A stretch of DNA of 64,000 nucleotides from Ancylobacter crimeensis (GTDB lineage: Bacteria > Pseudomonadota > Alphaproteobacteria > Rhizobiales > Xanthobacteraceae). Made by a program: the position numbers and the translations under genes. The stretch covers positions 62,001 to 126,000 of the forward strand of contig NZ_JALKCH010000002.1 of NCBI RefSeq assembly GCF_023016805.1, in the 5' to 3' direction. The notes beneath the pieces are model-generated. The model was not told the DNA's origin, did not search any database, and saw only the letters and a list, made by a program, of their open reading frames with translations. Shown in pieces: positions 27,238 to 35,404 of the stretch. Position 1 is the first letter of the stretch. The number at the start of each line of letters is the position of its first letter.

Positions 27238-28935
27238 TCAGTCTTCGGTGATCGGTCGTGGCGGCGATTTGTCGGGCATCGTTTCGGGCCAGTCCGCAAC
27301 GCTGCGTCCGGCCGTTCGGCGGATGAATTCCAGCGTCGCATCGGCAGGCATCGGACGGCCGAGATAGTAGCCCTGCAGCCGGTCGCATCCTGCGTCCGCC
27401 AGCCACTCGGCCTGTCCCGGCATCTCCACGCCCTCGGCGGTGACGGTCATGCCGAGCCCATGGGCGAGGTCGAGAACCGAGCGCACGATGATCTGGCTCT
27501 TCACGTTCGACCTGATGTCGCTGATGAAATACTGGTCGATCTTCATGGTATCGAATGGAAAATTCTTCAGATAGCTAAGGGATGAATAAGATTTTCCGAA
27601 GTCGTCCAAAGAAATTCGAATTCCGAGCACGTTGAGCGTATTCAGTGTGTCGAGATTGTCGACGGTTTTTTCGAGCAGAACGGATTCGGTGATTTCCACC
27701 TCCAGCCGATCCGGGTGAAGCTCGGATGCATCGAGCGCGTGTGCGATGGTGTCCGTGATGCCGCCGCTCAGGAACTGGGCGGACGACACGTTCACGGCAA
27801 GGCTGAACGTCGGCGGCCATGCCCGCGCCTGTTCGCATCCCCTGCGAAGCACCCAGGCGCCGATCTCGTCCATCAATCCATCGGTTTCGGCGATGGGGAT
27901 GAAGATGCCCGGCGGGATAAGCCCGAGTTCGGGATGCCGCCATCGCAACAGCGCCTCGAAGCCCACGACGCCGACCGTTGGTTGCACCAGTGGCTGGTAT
28001 TCGAGAAAAAGCTCTCCATTGGCGAGAGCGCCGCGCAGCTTGCGCCGCAGATTCTCGCGCTGCTCGATCAGGAGTTGCATGGGCTGGCTGAAGACGCGCG
28101 CACAGCCGCGGCCATCCCGTTTGGCGGCATAAAGCGCGATGTCGGCCGCCTTCATCAATTCCTCGCTGCTCCGGCCGTGGTCCGGCGTGTGTGCAATGCC
28201 GACGCTGGCGCCCACGAAGATCGGAAGACCGTTGAGCAGGAAAGGCGCCTGAAAGGCGGCAATGAGGTCGCTGGCCAGTCTTTCAGCGGAGGCGGGCTGC
28301 GGCTTGCCCAGCTGGACCACCGCAAATTCGTCTCCCGCATAGCGATAGGCGAAGTCGCGGTCGTCGATCGTGCGCCGGATACGCTCGGCCGCCATCTGAA
28401 GGAGCAGGTCTCCCGCTCCATGACCCAGGGTGTCGTTCACCACCTTGAAGTTGTCGAGGTCGATCTGCAGGAAGGCCGGCGGGGTGTCGCCGGGAGCGTC
28501 GTGAAGTACATTCCGCAACCGCTCGGTGAGTTGTCTGCGGTTTTCGAGCCCGGTCAATACGTCATGCGTCGCGTGATAAAGCAGGGTCGAGGAGTCGCCC
28601 TCGTCAAGGGCGGATGCCGCAGTCGCGATGGACGGGACCGGCTGCTCGTTCAGTCCGACGCCGCTGCCGACGCGAAAGATGCACAGGCGGGAAGGGGTGC
28701 CCGGCGAGCCGTCGGGCATATCGAGCCATTCCTCTCGGCCGCTGCCGATCACGCGCTTCACAGCCTCGCGGAGCGTGAGGCTTTCGACATCGGCATAGAT
28801 GTCCCACAGCAATTTTCCCGGGGCGACATCTTTCCGCAGGCTGGTGAGCGAGGGCGTGTGATGGATGAGGCGATGGGAGCTATCGTAAATGGAAATCTTC
28901 TCGCTGGAGTTGTTCAATACATCCAGCATGTCCAT
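27238..28935 (-). CDS. GGDEF/EAL protein with N-terminal PAS-like domain (c-di-GMP turnover)
   Basis: Cytoplasmic, about 565 aa. An N-terminal ~110-residue segment (KISIYDSSHRLIHHTPSL) resembles a PAS domain. The cyclase domain begins at THDVLTGLENRRQL and carries YRYAGDEFAV, an active-type AGDEF. The phosphodiesterase domain has GFEALLRW, LEVEITESVLL, KIDQYF and VTAEGVE. Its loop 6 is altered: DDFGKSYSSL instead of the usual DFGTGYSS. Start is uncertain: ATG 28935 gives the PAS-like domain without extra residues; the frame stays open to 29025 with TTG and GTG options. It heads the six-gene switch operon and takes the place that SiaD, a pure cyclase, holds in Pseudomonas. Confidence 0.87.
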   Translation of the reverse strand: MDMLDVLNNSSEKISIYDSSHRLIHHTPSLTSLRKDVAPGKLLWDIYADVESLTLREAVKRVIGSGREEWLDMPDGSPGTPSRLCIFRVGSGVGLNEQPVPSIATAASALDEGDSSTLLYHATHDVLTGLENRRQLTERLRNVLHDAPGDTPPAFLQIDLDNFKVVNDTLGHGAGDLLLQMAAERIRRTIDDRDFAYRYAGDEFAVVQLGKPQPASAERLASDLIAAFQAPFLLNGLPIFVGASVGIAHTPDHGRSSEELMKAADIALYAAKRDGRGCARVFSQPMQLLIEQRENLRRKLRGALANGELFLEYQPLVQPTVGVVGFEALLRWRHPELGLIPPGIFIPIAETDGLMDEIGAWVLRRGCEQARAWPPTFSLAVNVSSAQFLSGGITDTIAHALDASELHPDRLEVEITESVLLEKTVDNLDTLNTLNVLGIRISLDDFGKSYSSLSYLKNFPFDTMKIDQYFISDIRSNVKSQIIVRSVLDLAHGLGMTVTAEGVEMPGQAEWLADAGCDRLQGYYLGRPMPADATLEFIRRTAGRSVADWPETMPDKSPPRPITED

Positions 28936-29518
28936 GCCGCAGGGTGTCCGGCGCAACGGTTTCGCGCTGCTATCCGTGGCGAGCGCCACGGAGCTGCTAA
29001 ACCGTTGCAACAACAAACGCCACAAGCTTCGAACTCCCCCGCTCGATCGAAGACGCTACCATAGCGATGACGCAAACCAAACTGCGTGCGCCCTGTACCT
29101 TTCATCGCGTCCTCCAGAAAATGATACCATTATCGGGGAAGTCTGAAGCAAGCTGTATCTGACCTTGAACTTTCGTGGAGTTCAGGCCGGCAGGTGCTTG
29201 CCCTAAGGTTCGCGCCGGACATTGGCCACCATGCCGGCTCACCTATCGGAAGAAGCGAGGCCCCGACGTGAGCCTCGGTTATGGAGTGTAGTGGCTGGAA
29301 TGAGACGAGGAAACCTGGCGGGTATCACCGCGGCCCTTACCCTATCTCTGGCCCCTGCGAGGGGCCTGGGCGCGTCCGGTACCCACAAGGAAGCCACTAT
29401 GAAAGCGTTGGCGCGGGTCGATCCGAGCTTCCGTGCCGAACAGCGTTGCGATTCCCGCGCGATGGGGGAGGTGCAGCGGCATCATTCGGGCATGGGCGCC
29501 CCTTCTTAGACCCCTTCT
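28936..29518. other. 583-base gap upstream of the switch operon
   Basis: No convincing gene: the small open frames have poor codon use and no family resemblance. The stretch 29090-29160 is lower in GC and could hold the promoter of the minus-strand GGDEF/EAL operon. A short perfect hairpin GGCCCCT-GCG-AGGGGCC lies at 29350-29366 without a T-run. The left end includes an in-frame extension of the GGDEF/EAL gene (to 29025) that may or may not be translated. Confidence 0.5.
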
Positions 29519-30649
29519 TCAGCCGGCCCGAGCAAAGCTGGGGCCCAGGAAGCTCATGATCTCGCTGTCCGTGATCGGGCGGATGTCGAGCCCGAAGGTC
29601 TTGTTCATGGCGGCGACCAGGCTCTGTGCCCACAGGGCGTTCCATGCGACGCCGGCATGGGCATCGGCGAGCACGGCATTGTGGGGATCGTTGCCCGAGG
29701 TGTTGGTGATAGCCCAGCCAGGGGCCAGCTGCAGCGTCTTGTAGTCCGGAAGGCCGCGAGCGTCGCGCGTGCCCCACAGATTGCGAAACCAAGCGCGGTT
29801 GTCGAAGAAAAGGATGTGGGGATCGCCGGCGGCCAGCGCTTTCAAACCCTCATCGTACATATCCATTCCGGCCTCGATATTGGCGATGGCCTCGCCCGAG
29901 TGCCAGTTGGGAAACTCCTCCGACCAGTCGGCATTGTTCAGGATACCGACGAGGACGATGCGCGTGTCGGGATGTCTCTCGCGGATAAGGGCGGTTGCCC
30001 GGGCGATGGCGTCGACGCAGGCCTTGATCCGGGAGAGAGCGTGGGGGGACTGCCGGTCATGGGCCAGCTCGTCGAGCTCCTCATGGGTACCGATATCGTT
30101 GATGCCGATGCGGATCACCACGACGCCGGCGCGCCAGCCGTCCGGATCCGTGTCCATCAGGTCGATGAGGTCGAGTGCCTGCCGCTCTTTCTGGCCGAAA
30201 AGCTGGTCGCAGGTCGCGCCCGTGATTGCGAAATTATAGCGGAAATCCTCCTTGCGGGGCGTGCGTGCGGGTACGCCGCGGGCTTCGTCGAACAGTGCGC
30301 GGACCTTGCCGGTGCCCCAGGCTCCCCATTCGCCCTGATCGATCTGGTCGCTGCGCAGCCGGTCGAGGATTTCGGTCCACTGATAGGTCGTCATGCGATG
30401 TGGGCCGCCCCGCAGACCCGGGTCAGTGCCGAGCAGCACGGTGTCATGATAGGAATGGCTGTCGGAATCGCCCAGCACCGCAAGCCGGATCCGCCCGCCC
30501 GCCTTCACATTCGACGAAGCCAGGGCCGGCGCATGCTGTCTGAGAAGCTGGGGTGCCATCAGCCGGATGCCGGCCAGCGCCGACAGAGCGGCCAGTACCA
30601 GAGCAAGGCCCGAGAGCAGGATCAGGAGCGAGGGACGGGTAAGACGCAT
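29519..30649 (-). CDS. SGNH/GDSL-type esterase, membrane-anchored or secreted
   Basis: A 376-aa hydrolase with one N-terminal hydrophobic segment (residues ~8-30, LLILLSGLALVLAALSALAG), either a signal peptide or a membrane anchor with the enzyme in the periplasm. The block I serine is in RLAVLGDSDSHSYHD; block III Gly/Asn appears as VVVIRIGINDIGTHEE; the late catalytic Asp/His pair is probably in VLADAHAGVAWNALW. SGNH enzymes next to acyltransferase-3 proteins usually finish transfer of acetyl groups to surface glycans. The two genes lie in tandem here (acyltransferase upstream), separated by a large hairpin. The GGAGG ribosome site is at the foot of that hairpin. Confidence 0.85.
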   Translation of the reverse strand: MRLTRPSLLILLSGLALVLAALSALAGIRLMAPQLLRQHAPALASSNVKAGGRIRLAVLGDSDSHSYHDTVLLGTDPGLRGGPHRMTTYQWTEILDRLRSDQIDQGEWGAWGTGKVRALFDEARGVPARTPRKEDFRYNFAITGATCDQLFGQKERQALDLIDLMDTDPDGWRAGVVVIRIGINDIGTHEELDELAHDRQSPHALSRIKACVDAIARATALIRERHPDTRIVLVGILNNADWSEEFPNWHSGEAIANIEAGMDMYDEGLKALAAGDPHILFFDNRAWFRNLWGTRDARGLPDYKTLQLAPGWAITNTSGNDPHNAVLADAHAGVAWNALWAQSLVAAMNKTFGLDIRPITDSEIMSFLGPSFARAG

Positions 30650-30665
30650 GGGTGAGCCTGCCTCC

Positions 30666-30721
30666 GGCTCTCAGGCCTATCCGATGGGCGCCTCGGCGTC
30701 CATCGGATAGGCCTGAGAGCC
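30666..30721. repeat. Perfect 22-bp inverted repeat (strong hairpin) between acyltransferase and SGNH genes
   Basis: Arms 30666-30687 and 30700-30721 are exact reverse complements. The 12-base loop can pair four more positions (one G-T), leaving a CTCG tetraloop, so the RNA stem would reach 26 pairs. No T-run follows on either strand. In the minus-strand transcript it lies after the acyltransferase stop (30738) and ends right at the GGAGG site of the SGNH gene. It may act as an RNA stability element, an attenuator, or a translation brake. Confidence 0.9.
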
Positions 30722-30737
30722 GTCGCGAGCGAGATCC

Positions 30738-31907
30738 TTATTTGGTGAGCTGGACGCTGCCGACGCTGCCCTTGGCGGCGGTCGATCTGTCATGGAACGC
30801 CATGCTCGTCAGGAGCCTTCGCACGGGGCTGTCTAAAAGCGTCGCGATGGCGCAGGAAAGAAGGACGGTGGCAAGGGTGGCGGAGATCAGCATTTCCATC
30901 GGTGTCAGCCCGTTCCGGTGGCCGATCGCCCACACCATCCAGCCGACGGGGATATGCAGGCAATAGACCGGGTAGGACAGCCAGCCGAGAAAGTTGGCGA
31001 TGCTCTGCGAGGCCGTGTTCCTGATAATCGTATGTCCGCCGACCCAGACCAGCGCCGGGCCGCCGATCGTGATGAAGAACAGCGCGTAGATCCCGTCGAT
31101 GTCGAAGGGAAACAGGAGCAGCAACGAGGCGGCGCCATACAGCATCCATGCCTTGCCCCACATCACCGTTTCCTGGGGTGAGGAGGTGCGCGGCGTCGAG
31201 ATATAGCGGCACAGGATTATGCCGGTCACGAAGCTGAAGATGACGCGGGGAAATCCGCCGATGAAGGTGCCGGTGTTGTAGCCCATGCCGAAGACCAGGC
31301 CGTTCTGGTGGCTGATCCGGGCGAAATAGCCGGCCAGCGCGAGCAGCACTACGAGGCTGACGATGGCGACGCGCATCAGGCTTCGCGACTGCAGCTTGTA
31401 GAGGAAGATGAACAGGAAGCTCGCAATCAGTTCGAAGACGAGCGACCAGGCGGGCGGGTTCAGCGGAAAGATCTGCCCGGCCAGCGTCGCGCCATCCTCG
31501 AAGTCGAAGATGAGCGTGTCGTTGGCATAGGGAAATCCCAGAAGGTTGTAGGAGAGTTCCTTCGTCGCCAGCTTGGCGGAAAAGGCCGCGAGGCCCGTCG
31601 TGCCGAGCATGTAGCTCGCAATGGTGCCGATGACGAGGCCTGCCAGGAACAGCGGGTAGAGCCGGATGGCGCGCTTTAGCAGGTACTCGCGAACGCCGAG
31701 ATCGGTGCTCAGTGCGCGGGCATAGGAATGATAGATCACGAAGCCGCTGAGAACGAAGAACAGGTCGACCGCTAGATAGGCGGAATCGAACGGCGTGACG
31801 AAGCCTTCGGCGAACAGGCGTCCCCGCGAGCTGAAATGATAGATCATCACCATCAGCGCGGCGATGCCTCGCAAGCCGTCGAGCGCAATGTAGCGATGCT
31901 GCGTCAT
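30738..31907 (-). CDS. Acyltransferase family 3 (OafA/YrhL-like) membrane protein
   Basis: Integral-membrane acyltransferase of 389 aa with about ten helices. The family start is clear: RYIALDGLRGIAALMVMIYHF, where the His is essential in relatives, then DLFFVLSGFVIYHSY and REYLLKRAIRLYPLF (the R/K-x-x-R motif). It moves acyl groups, commonly acetyl, across the membrane onto lipopolysaccharide, capsule or exopolysaccharide sugars. No SGNH domain is fused at the C-terminus; a separate SGNH gene follows. Upstream lies a glycosyltransferase gene, 54 bases away in the same direction, so the three probably serve one surface glycan. Confidence 0.92.
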   Translation of the reverse strand: MTQHRYIALDGLRGIAALMVMIYHFSSRGRLFAEGFVTPFDSAYLAVDLFFVLSGFVIYHSYARALSTDLGVREYLLKRAIRLYPLFLAGLVIGTIASYMLGTTGLAAFSAKLATKELSYNLLGFPYANDTLIFDFEDGATLAGQIFPLNPPAWSLVFELIASFLFIFLYKLQSRSLMRVAIVSLVVLLALAGYFARISHQNGLVFGMGYNTGTFIGGFPRVIFSFVTGIILCRYISTPRTSSPQETVMWGKAWMLYGAASLLLLFPFDIDGIYALFFITIGGPALVWVGGHTIIRNTASQSIANFLGWLSYPVYCLHIPVGWMVWAIGHRNGLTPMEMLISATLATVLLSCAIATLLDSPVRRLLTSMAFHDRSTAAKGSVGSVQLTK

Positions 31908-31961
31908 CCTGCCTGGTCCTGGTGACTGCGGCCCGGGAGCCGGTCCTGGATTGTCCGCCGC

Positions 31962-33209
31962 TCAGCTCGTGAGCTTGCCGAGGGAGCCCGTTTCGTCGAA
32001 CACCGGCCGTGCCGGTGCATCGGTGCGAATGGTGAGGGCGCGCTCGTCCTTGCGGGCGAGACGCTCGATGAGAGCGGCGGCATCGCTGCCGCGATCGAAC
32101 TGGGCATAATAGGCAAAGGCCGCGTTCTGGGCGTCGGCCAGACGCCGGTCATCGCCCAGCACGCGTGCAACCTCGGCCTCAGCGAGCGGAAACACCGCTT
32201 CCTCGTAGCCGGACGGCAGGCCGTCCAGCGCCGAGCGGGAGACGAAGGCCGGCACGCCCGCGCGCAGGGCCCCAACGATCTTCATCTTGAGGCCTGTGCC
32301 GTCCACCGGCGAGAGCGCCGCCTTGCTGCGGGCGTAGATCTCCTCCGGCCGGTCGACATAGCCGAGCAGACGCACATTGGCATGGCGGCCGGCGAGGGCG
32401 ACCACATCGGGATCGTTGCAGACATTGCCGCAGATCGCGATGCGGTAGCGCGCCAGCCACTCGCCGTTCTGGGCGAACATCTGGACGAGGCCACGCCCGT
32501 TCATCGCATAGGCGGAGCCGAAGAACACAAGGTCGATGTCGCGCTCGCTGGCCGGAGCGACGTCGGCCCGCTTGCGCGGGGGGTCCCATGCCGCAACGTA
32601 GTGAACCCGGTCGTCCTCAAGCATCATGCGGAAGAAGGCGGCCTCGGAAGGCGAGATCGCGACGAGGGCGTAGACGATCTGCAGGACGGCAATCTCGCCG
32701 CGAAGCTTGCGCAGCGAGGTCAGCGAGACGGAACTGGCGCGCGCGAGCTTCGCCCATTTCGCGAAGTTGACGTCATGGGTGTCGACCACGCAGCGGTCGG
32801 GATCGACACCGTTCAACTGGGCGAGACCGTGCGTGTAGTTCACGAAGATCGAGCCCGCCTCGGCCTTCACGCCAGCGAATTTGGGGCTGGCGCCGGGCAG
32901 CGACAGCTTCACGAGATTGCGTGCCATGCCGGGAAAGAAGGAGATGAGGAGGTTCTTCACGCGCGTAGCGAGTTTCAACCGACCTGAATAGTGCTCGAGC
33001 ACCAGCTCGACGCCCGGCCAGCGCTGGTGGAAGGCCTGGATGTTCCGCTCCTTCCAGGGGAAATCGGGATGGTTGTCGTAGGAATAGACCACCACCCGCG
33101 GGAAGCTCAGCACGAGGCGATCCAGCAGCGAGCAGACGCGCGCATGGCAGCCGTCGGCTTCCGGGCTGAAGGCGCCGTAGAAATAGACGGCAATCTTGTT
33201 CCGGGTCAT
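31962..33209 (-). CDS. Glycosyltransferase, GT-B fold (GT4-like)
   Basis: A 415-aa protein with no membrane segment. The N-terminal half begins IAVYFYGAFSPEADGCHARV, a nucleotide-sugar transferase-like opening with a Gly-rich acceptor loop. The C-terminal half has the GT-B features VFFGSAYAMNGRGLVQMF, VRLLGYVDRPEEIYARSKAALSP and GTGLKMKIVGALRAGVPAFV, where a glutamate normally contacting the nucleotide sugar is not clearly kept. It most likely adds a sugar to a surface polysaccharide. Precise donor and acceptor unknown. ATG 33209 is the first in-frame start with a sensible N-terminus. Confidence 0.8.
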   Translation of the reverse strand: MTRNKIAVYFYGAFSPEADGCHARVCSLLDRLVLSFPRVVVYSYDNHPDFPWKERNIQAFHQRWPGVELVLEHYSGRLKLATRVKNLLISFFPGMARNLVKLSLPGASPKFAGVKAEAGSIFVNYTHGLAQLNGVDPDRCVVDTHDVNFAKWAKLARASSVSLTSLRKLRGEIAVLQIVYALVAISPSEAAFFRMMLEDDRVHYVAAWDPPRKRADVAPASERDIDLVFFGSAYAMNGRGLVQMFAQNGEWLARYRIAICGNVCNDPDVVALAGRHANVRLLGYVDRPEEIYARSKAALSPVDGTGLKMKIVGALRAGVPAFVSRSALDGLPSGYEEAVFPLAEAEVARVLGDDRRLADAQNAAFAYYAQFDRGSDAAALIERLARKDERALTIRTDAPARPVFDETGSLGKLTS

Positions 33210-33760
33210 CGGACGCCATCCTTTGCCAGGCGGCGGTGGCGACCGGTGGCCAGGTGACCTGCGCTTTCCATCGACATGTAAGCCTCCAGATCGTCACCCT
33301 TGGAATGTCCAGCTCCGGGGTTTCCTCGAAATGCGTTGGGCCAATATTCGTTTCGCAAGGGCAAAAGTCTCATCGCAAAGGAATGATCGTTGACATTGCC
33401 ATGCAGCATAGAAGCCGACCCGGCGGCCTGAAACAGCGCAACCGGCTGTCCGAGCCGGTGGCCCGTGAACAAAGGCGGTAGTCCGGCGGGAGTGGATTCG
33501 AACGGGCATCACGGCGTGTGGATGGGTTACGCCGTCCGATGGGGCGGTTCGGCGCAAAGGGATAGGCGGGCGCGCGGATTCGTAGCCATCGGGATAGTGC
33601 GAGCGGGTGTCCCACGTCGTATCAGGGGACTTCTTGACCGAAGGAAACGCACGGAAGGCCCGGTTTTCTTGTTATAAGGCCTAAATCCTTTCCGCGGCGT
33701 ATCATTACACGACCAGGGGCAGAGTTTCGGCGTAAAAGCCATTCCTCCAGGGTATCTCTT
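33210..33760. other. 551-base divergent gap
   Basis: Separates the glycosyltransferase gene from the FemAB-like gene. Short open frames here have unconvincing composition. ACCGGC-N7-GCCGGT at 33441-33459 is a small inverted repeat. Around 33670-33700 the sequence turns AT-richer (CTTGTTATAAGGCC), a plausible promoter for the rightward gene. Confidence 0.5.
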
Positions 33761-34753
33761 ATGCTTTCATATAGTTCTGTTTTCGATGAGCCGTGGTGGT
33801 ACGAAGCCGCCACGGGCGGAAGCTGGCGTAAGGTTGAGTTTGACGACGGCAAGGTACTTGCTGCCAGTCTAGTTTATTCCACCTATCGCGAGGGAGGACT
33901 TCGGATCGTCGGCATGCCTCATCTCGCGCGGGTCATGCAACCAACCATCAAGTTCCACTCCGTCGAGGCGCGGCGCAATCTGTCCCATGTCATCCGGGCG
34001 CTGCAGGGACTGAGCGAGCAACTGCCGAAATTCGACAGGTTCTCCTACACGCTGGCTCCCGATTCCGATCTCGACCTCGCCTTCAATCTCGCCGGCTTTA
34101 CGGTGACCACCAGCTTCACCTTCCGCACGAGGCAGGATCCCGATTACGATCCGCTCCGGGAGATGGATCAGAAGGTGAGGTACAATATCAAGACCGGCCT
34201 CAAGCGGATGCAGGTGGTCGAGCACACCGACGTCGAGCGCTATATTCGACTCTCGCAAAGTTTCATCGGCGACCGCGCCTTCAAGGACAACGTCGATTAC
34301 GGCGCGATCCGGCGCATCATGGCGGCAGCAGTCGATCGGGGGCAGGCCATCATCCTGGCATGCGTGGATGAAACCGGGGCGGATATGGCGAGCGCCGTAT
34401 TGCTGACCGACAGCCGCTATCTCTATTACTGGCTCAACAGCCGAAACCCGGCGGCCAATGAAGGGGCGGCCAACAGTGTGCTCATCTGGAAGTCGATCGA
34501 AAAGGCCCGGGCGCTGGGCCTGACCTTCGATATGGATGGCTATGCGAAGGCCAATACCGGCGTGTTCCTGTCCCGGTTCGGGCTGATCCCGCAGCGGCGG
34601 TCCGAGATCTCGATGGTCACCAACGCGGCGACGCTGCGCATGGCGGCCGCCTCCCACGTGCGCAGCCTCGTCGGCCCTAAGCTGCGGCAGAAGCTGCTGT
34701 CCATCCGCAACACCGTTTCGGGTCGCAAATCGCCGATGTCCCAGGCGAGCTGA
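33761..34753 (+). CDS. FemAB/GNAT-like acyltransferase (BioF2-like)
   Basis: A 330-aa soluble protein built like the FemA/FemB-type GNAT proteins used in exopolysaccharide and peptidoglycan-related clusters. Supporting stretches are a central KVRYNIKTGLKRM followed by ERYIRLSQSF, then YYWLNSRNPAANEGAANSV, LIWKSIEKARALGLTFDMDG and a C-terminal FLSRFGLIPQRRSEI. Family members transfer aminoacyl or acyl groups to glycan or lipid substrates. The lone position next to the surface-glycan genes fits such a role. Start ATG 33761 gives a normal aromatic-rich N-terminus, with AGGG upstream. Assignment to the exact subfamily is moderate. Confidence 0.75.
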   Translation: MLSYSSVFDEPWWYEAATGGSWRKVEFDDGKVLAASLVYSTYREGGLRIVGMPHLARVMQPTIKFHSVEARRNLSHVIRALQGLSEQLPKFDRFSYTLAPDSDLDLAFNLAGFTVTTSFTFRTRQDPDYDPLREMDQKVRYNIKTGLKRMQVVEHTDVERYIRLSQSFIGDRAFKDNVDYGAIRRIMAAAVDRGQAIILACVDETGADMASAVLLTDSRYLYYWLNSRNPAANEGAANSVLIWKSIEKARALGLTFDMDGYAKANTGVFLSRFGLIPQRRSEISMVTNAATLRMAAASHVRSLVGPKLRQKLLSIRNTVSGRKSPMSQAS

Positions 34754-34780
34754 AGGCGAGCTCGCCGACCGAGATGGCCT

Positions 34781-35296
34781 TCAGCGGCGCGGCGGCGTGC
34801 GGGCTGCCACACCGTCCTTCAGGGGAACCGTAAGGCCGACCTTGACCCGGTCCATGGCCACGAGGGAGCGGAACCTCTTCACATTGTTGTTGCCGAAGAA
34901 CAGCCGACGAGTCAGCGCCTCATAGGCGGCCATGGTCGGCACCAGCATCACCAGCACGAAATCCGCCTCGCCCGTGACGTAATAGCACTGCTGCACCTCG
35001 GGCACGGCGGCGAAGCCGCGCTTGGCGGCATCTATCAACTCGGCGGTCTCGCTGACCAGTTCGACCTCGACGACGAGGGTGAGTGGCTGCCCTACCTGCG
35101 CCGGATCGACGAGCGCGACATTCGCCGCGATGACACCGGCATCCTCCATGCGGCGAATGCGGCGCTGCACCGCCGGCGCCGACAGGTTCACCGCCTCGCC
35201 GATGAGCCGCTGAGGGGTTGCGTTGTCGCGCTGAAGGAATTCGAGGATGGCGAGATCGAAGGCGTCCAACGAGGTGGGCAGGGCCGTGTCCGTCAT
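34781..35296 (-). CDS. Lrp/AsnC-family transcriptional regulator
   Basis: A 171-aa regulator of standard length. Residues ~10-60 form the helix-turn-helix (LDAFDLAILEFLQRDNATPQ, LSAPAVQRRIRRMEDAGVI). The C-terminal RAM domain for amino-acid sensing follows (VEVELVSETAELIDAAKRG, CYYVTGEADFVLVMLVP, RRLFFGNNNVKRFRSLVAM). It is divergent from the diaminopropionate ammonia-lyase operon across 108 bases and very likely controls it in response to an amino acid (inference). Start ATG 35296; the open frame extends upstream as an antisense of the lyase gene. Confidence 0.93.
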   Translation of the reverse strand: MTDTALPTSLDAFDLAILEFLQRDNATPQRLIGEAVNLSAPAVQRRIRRMEDAGVIAANVALVDPAQVGQPLTLVVEVELVSETAELIDAAKRGFAAVPEVQQCYYVTGEADFVLVMLVPTMAAYEALTRRLFFGNNNVKRFRSLVAMDRVKVGLTVPLKDGVAARTPPRR

Positions 35297-35404
35297 CCGA
35301 GCCTCGAAGAATGAAATATTTGTGCGTGGATGTGGCTGATATAGAGCCCGTTCTGCACGCCCTCTGCAATATCCTCTCGTCGTTCCTGTCGCGAGAGATG
35401 TTCG

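Noticed and set aside
29350-29366. GGCCCCT-GCG-AGGGGCC hairpin as a terminator
   Set aside because: Short stem, no T-run, and not placed just after a gene end.
29222-29509. Possible 95-residue gene in the gap after the GGDEF/EAL gene
   Set aside because: No ribosome site, no recognisable fold, and codon use unlike its neighbours.
33487-33510. TGGATTCGAAC-like sequence resembling a tRNA T-loop
   Set aside because: No acceptor stem, D-arm or anticodon stem could be placed around it.
33465-33677. Small open frame before the FemAB-like gene
   Set aside because: Arg/Gly-rich translation typical of noncoding GC-rich DNA; overlaps a likely promoter.
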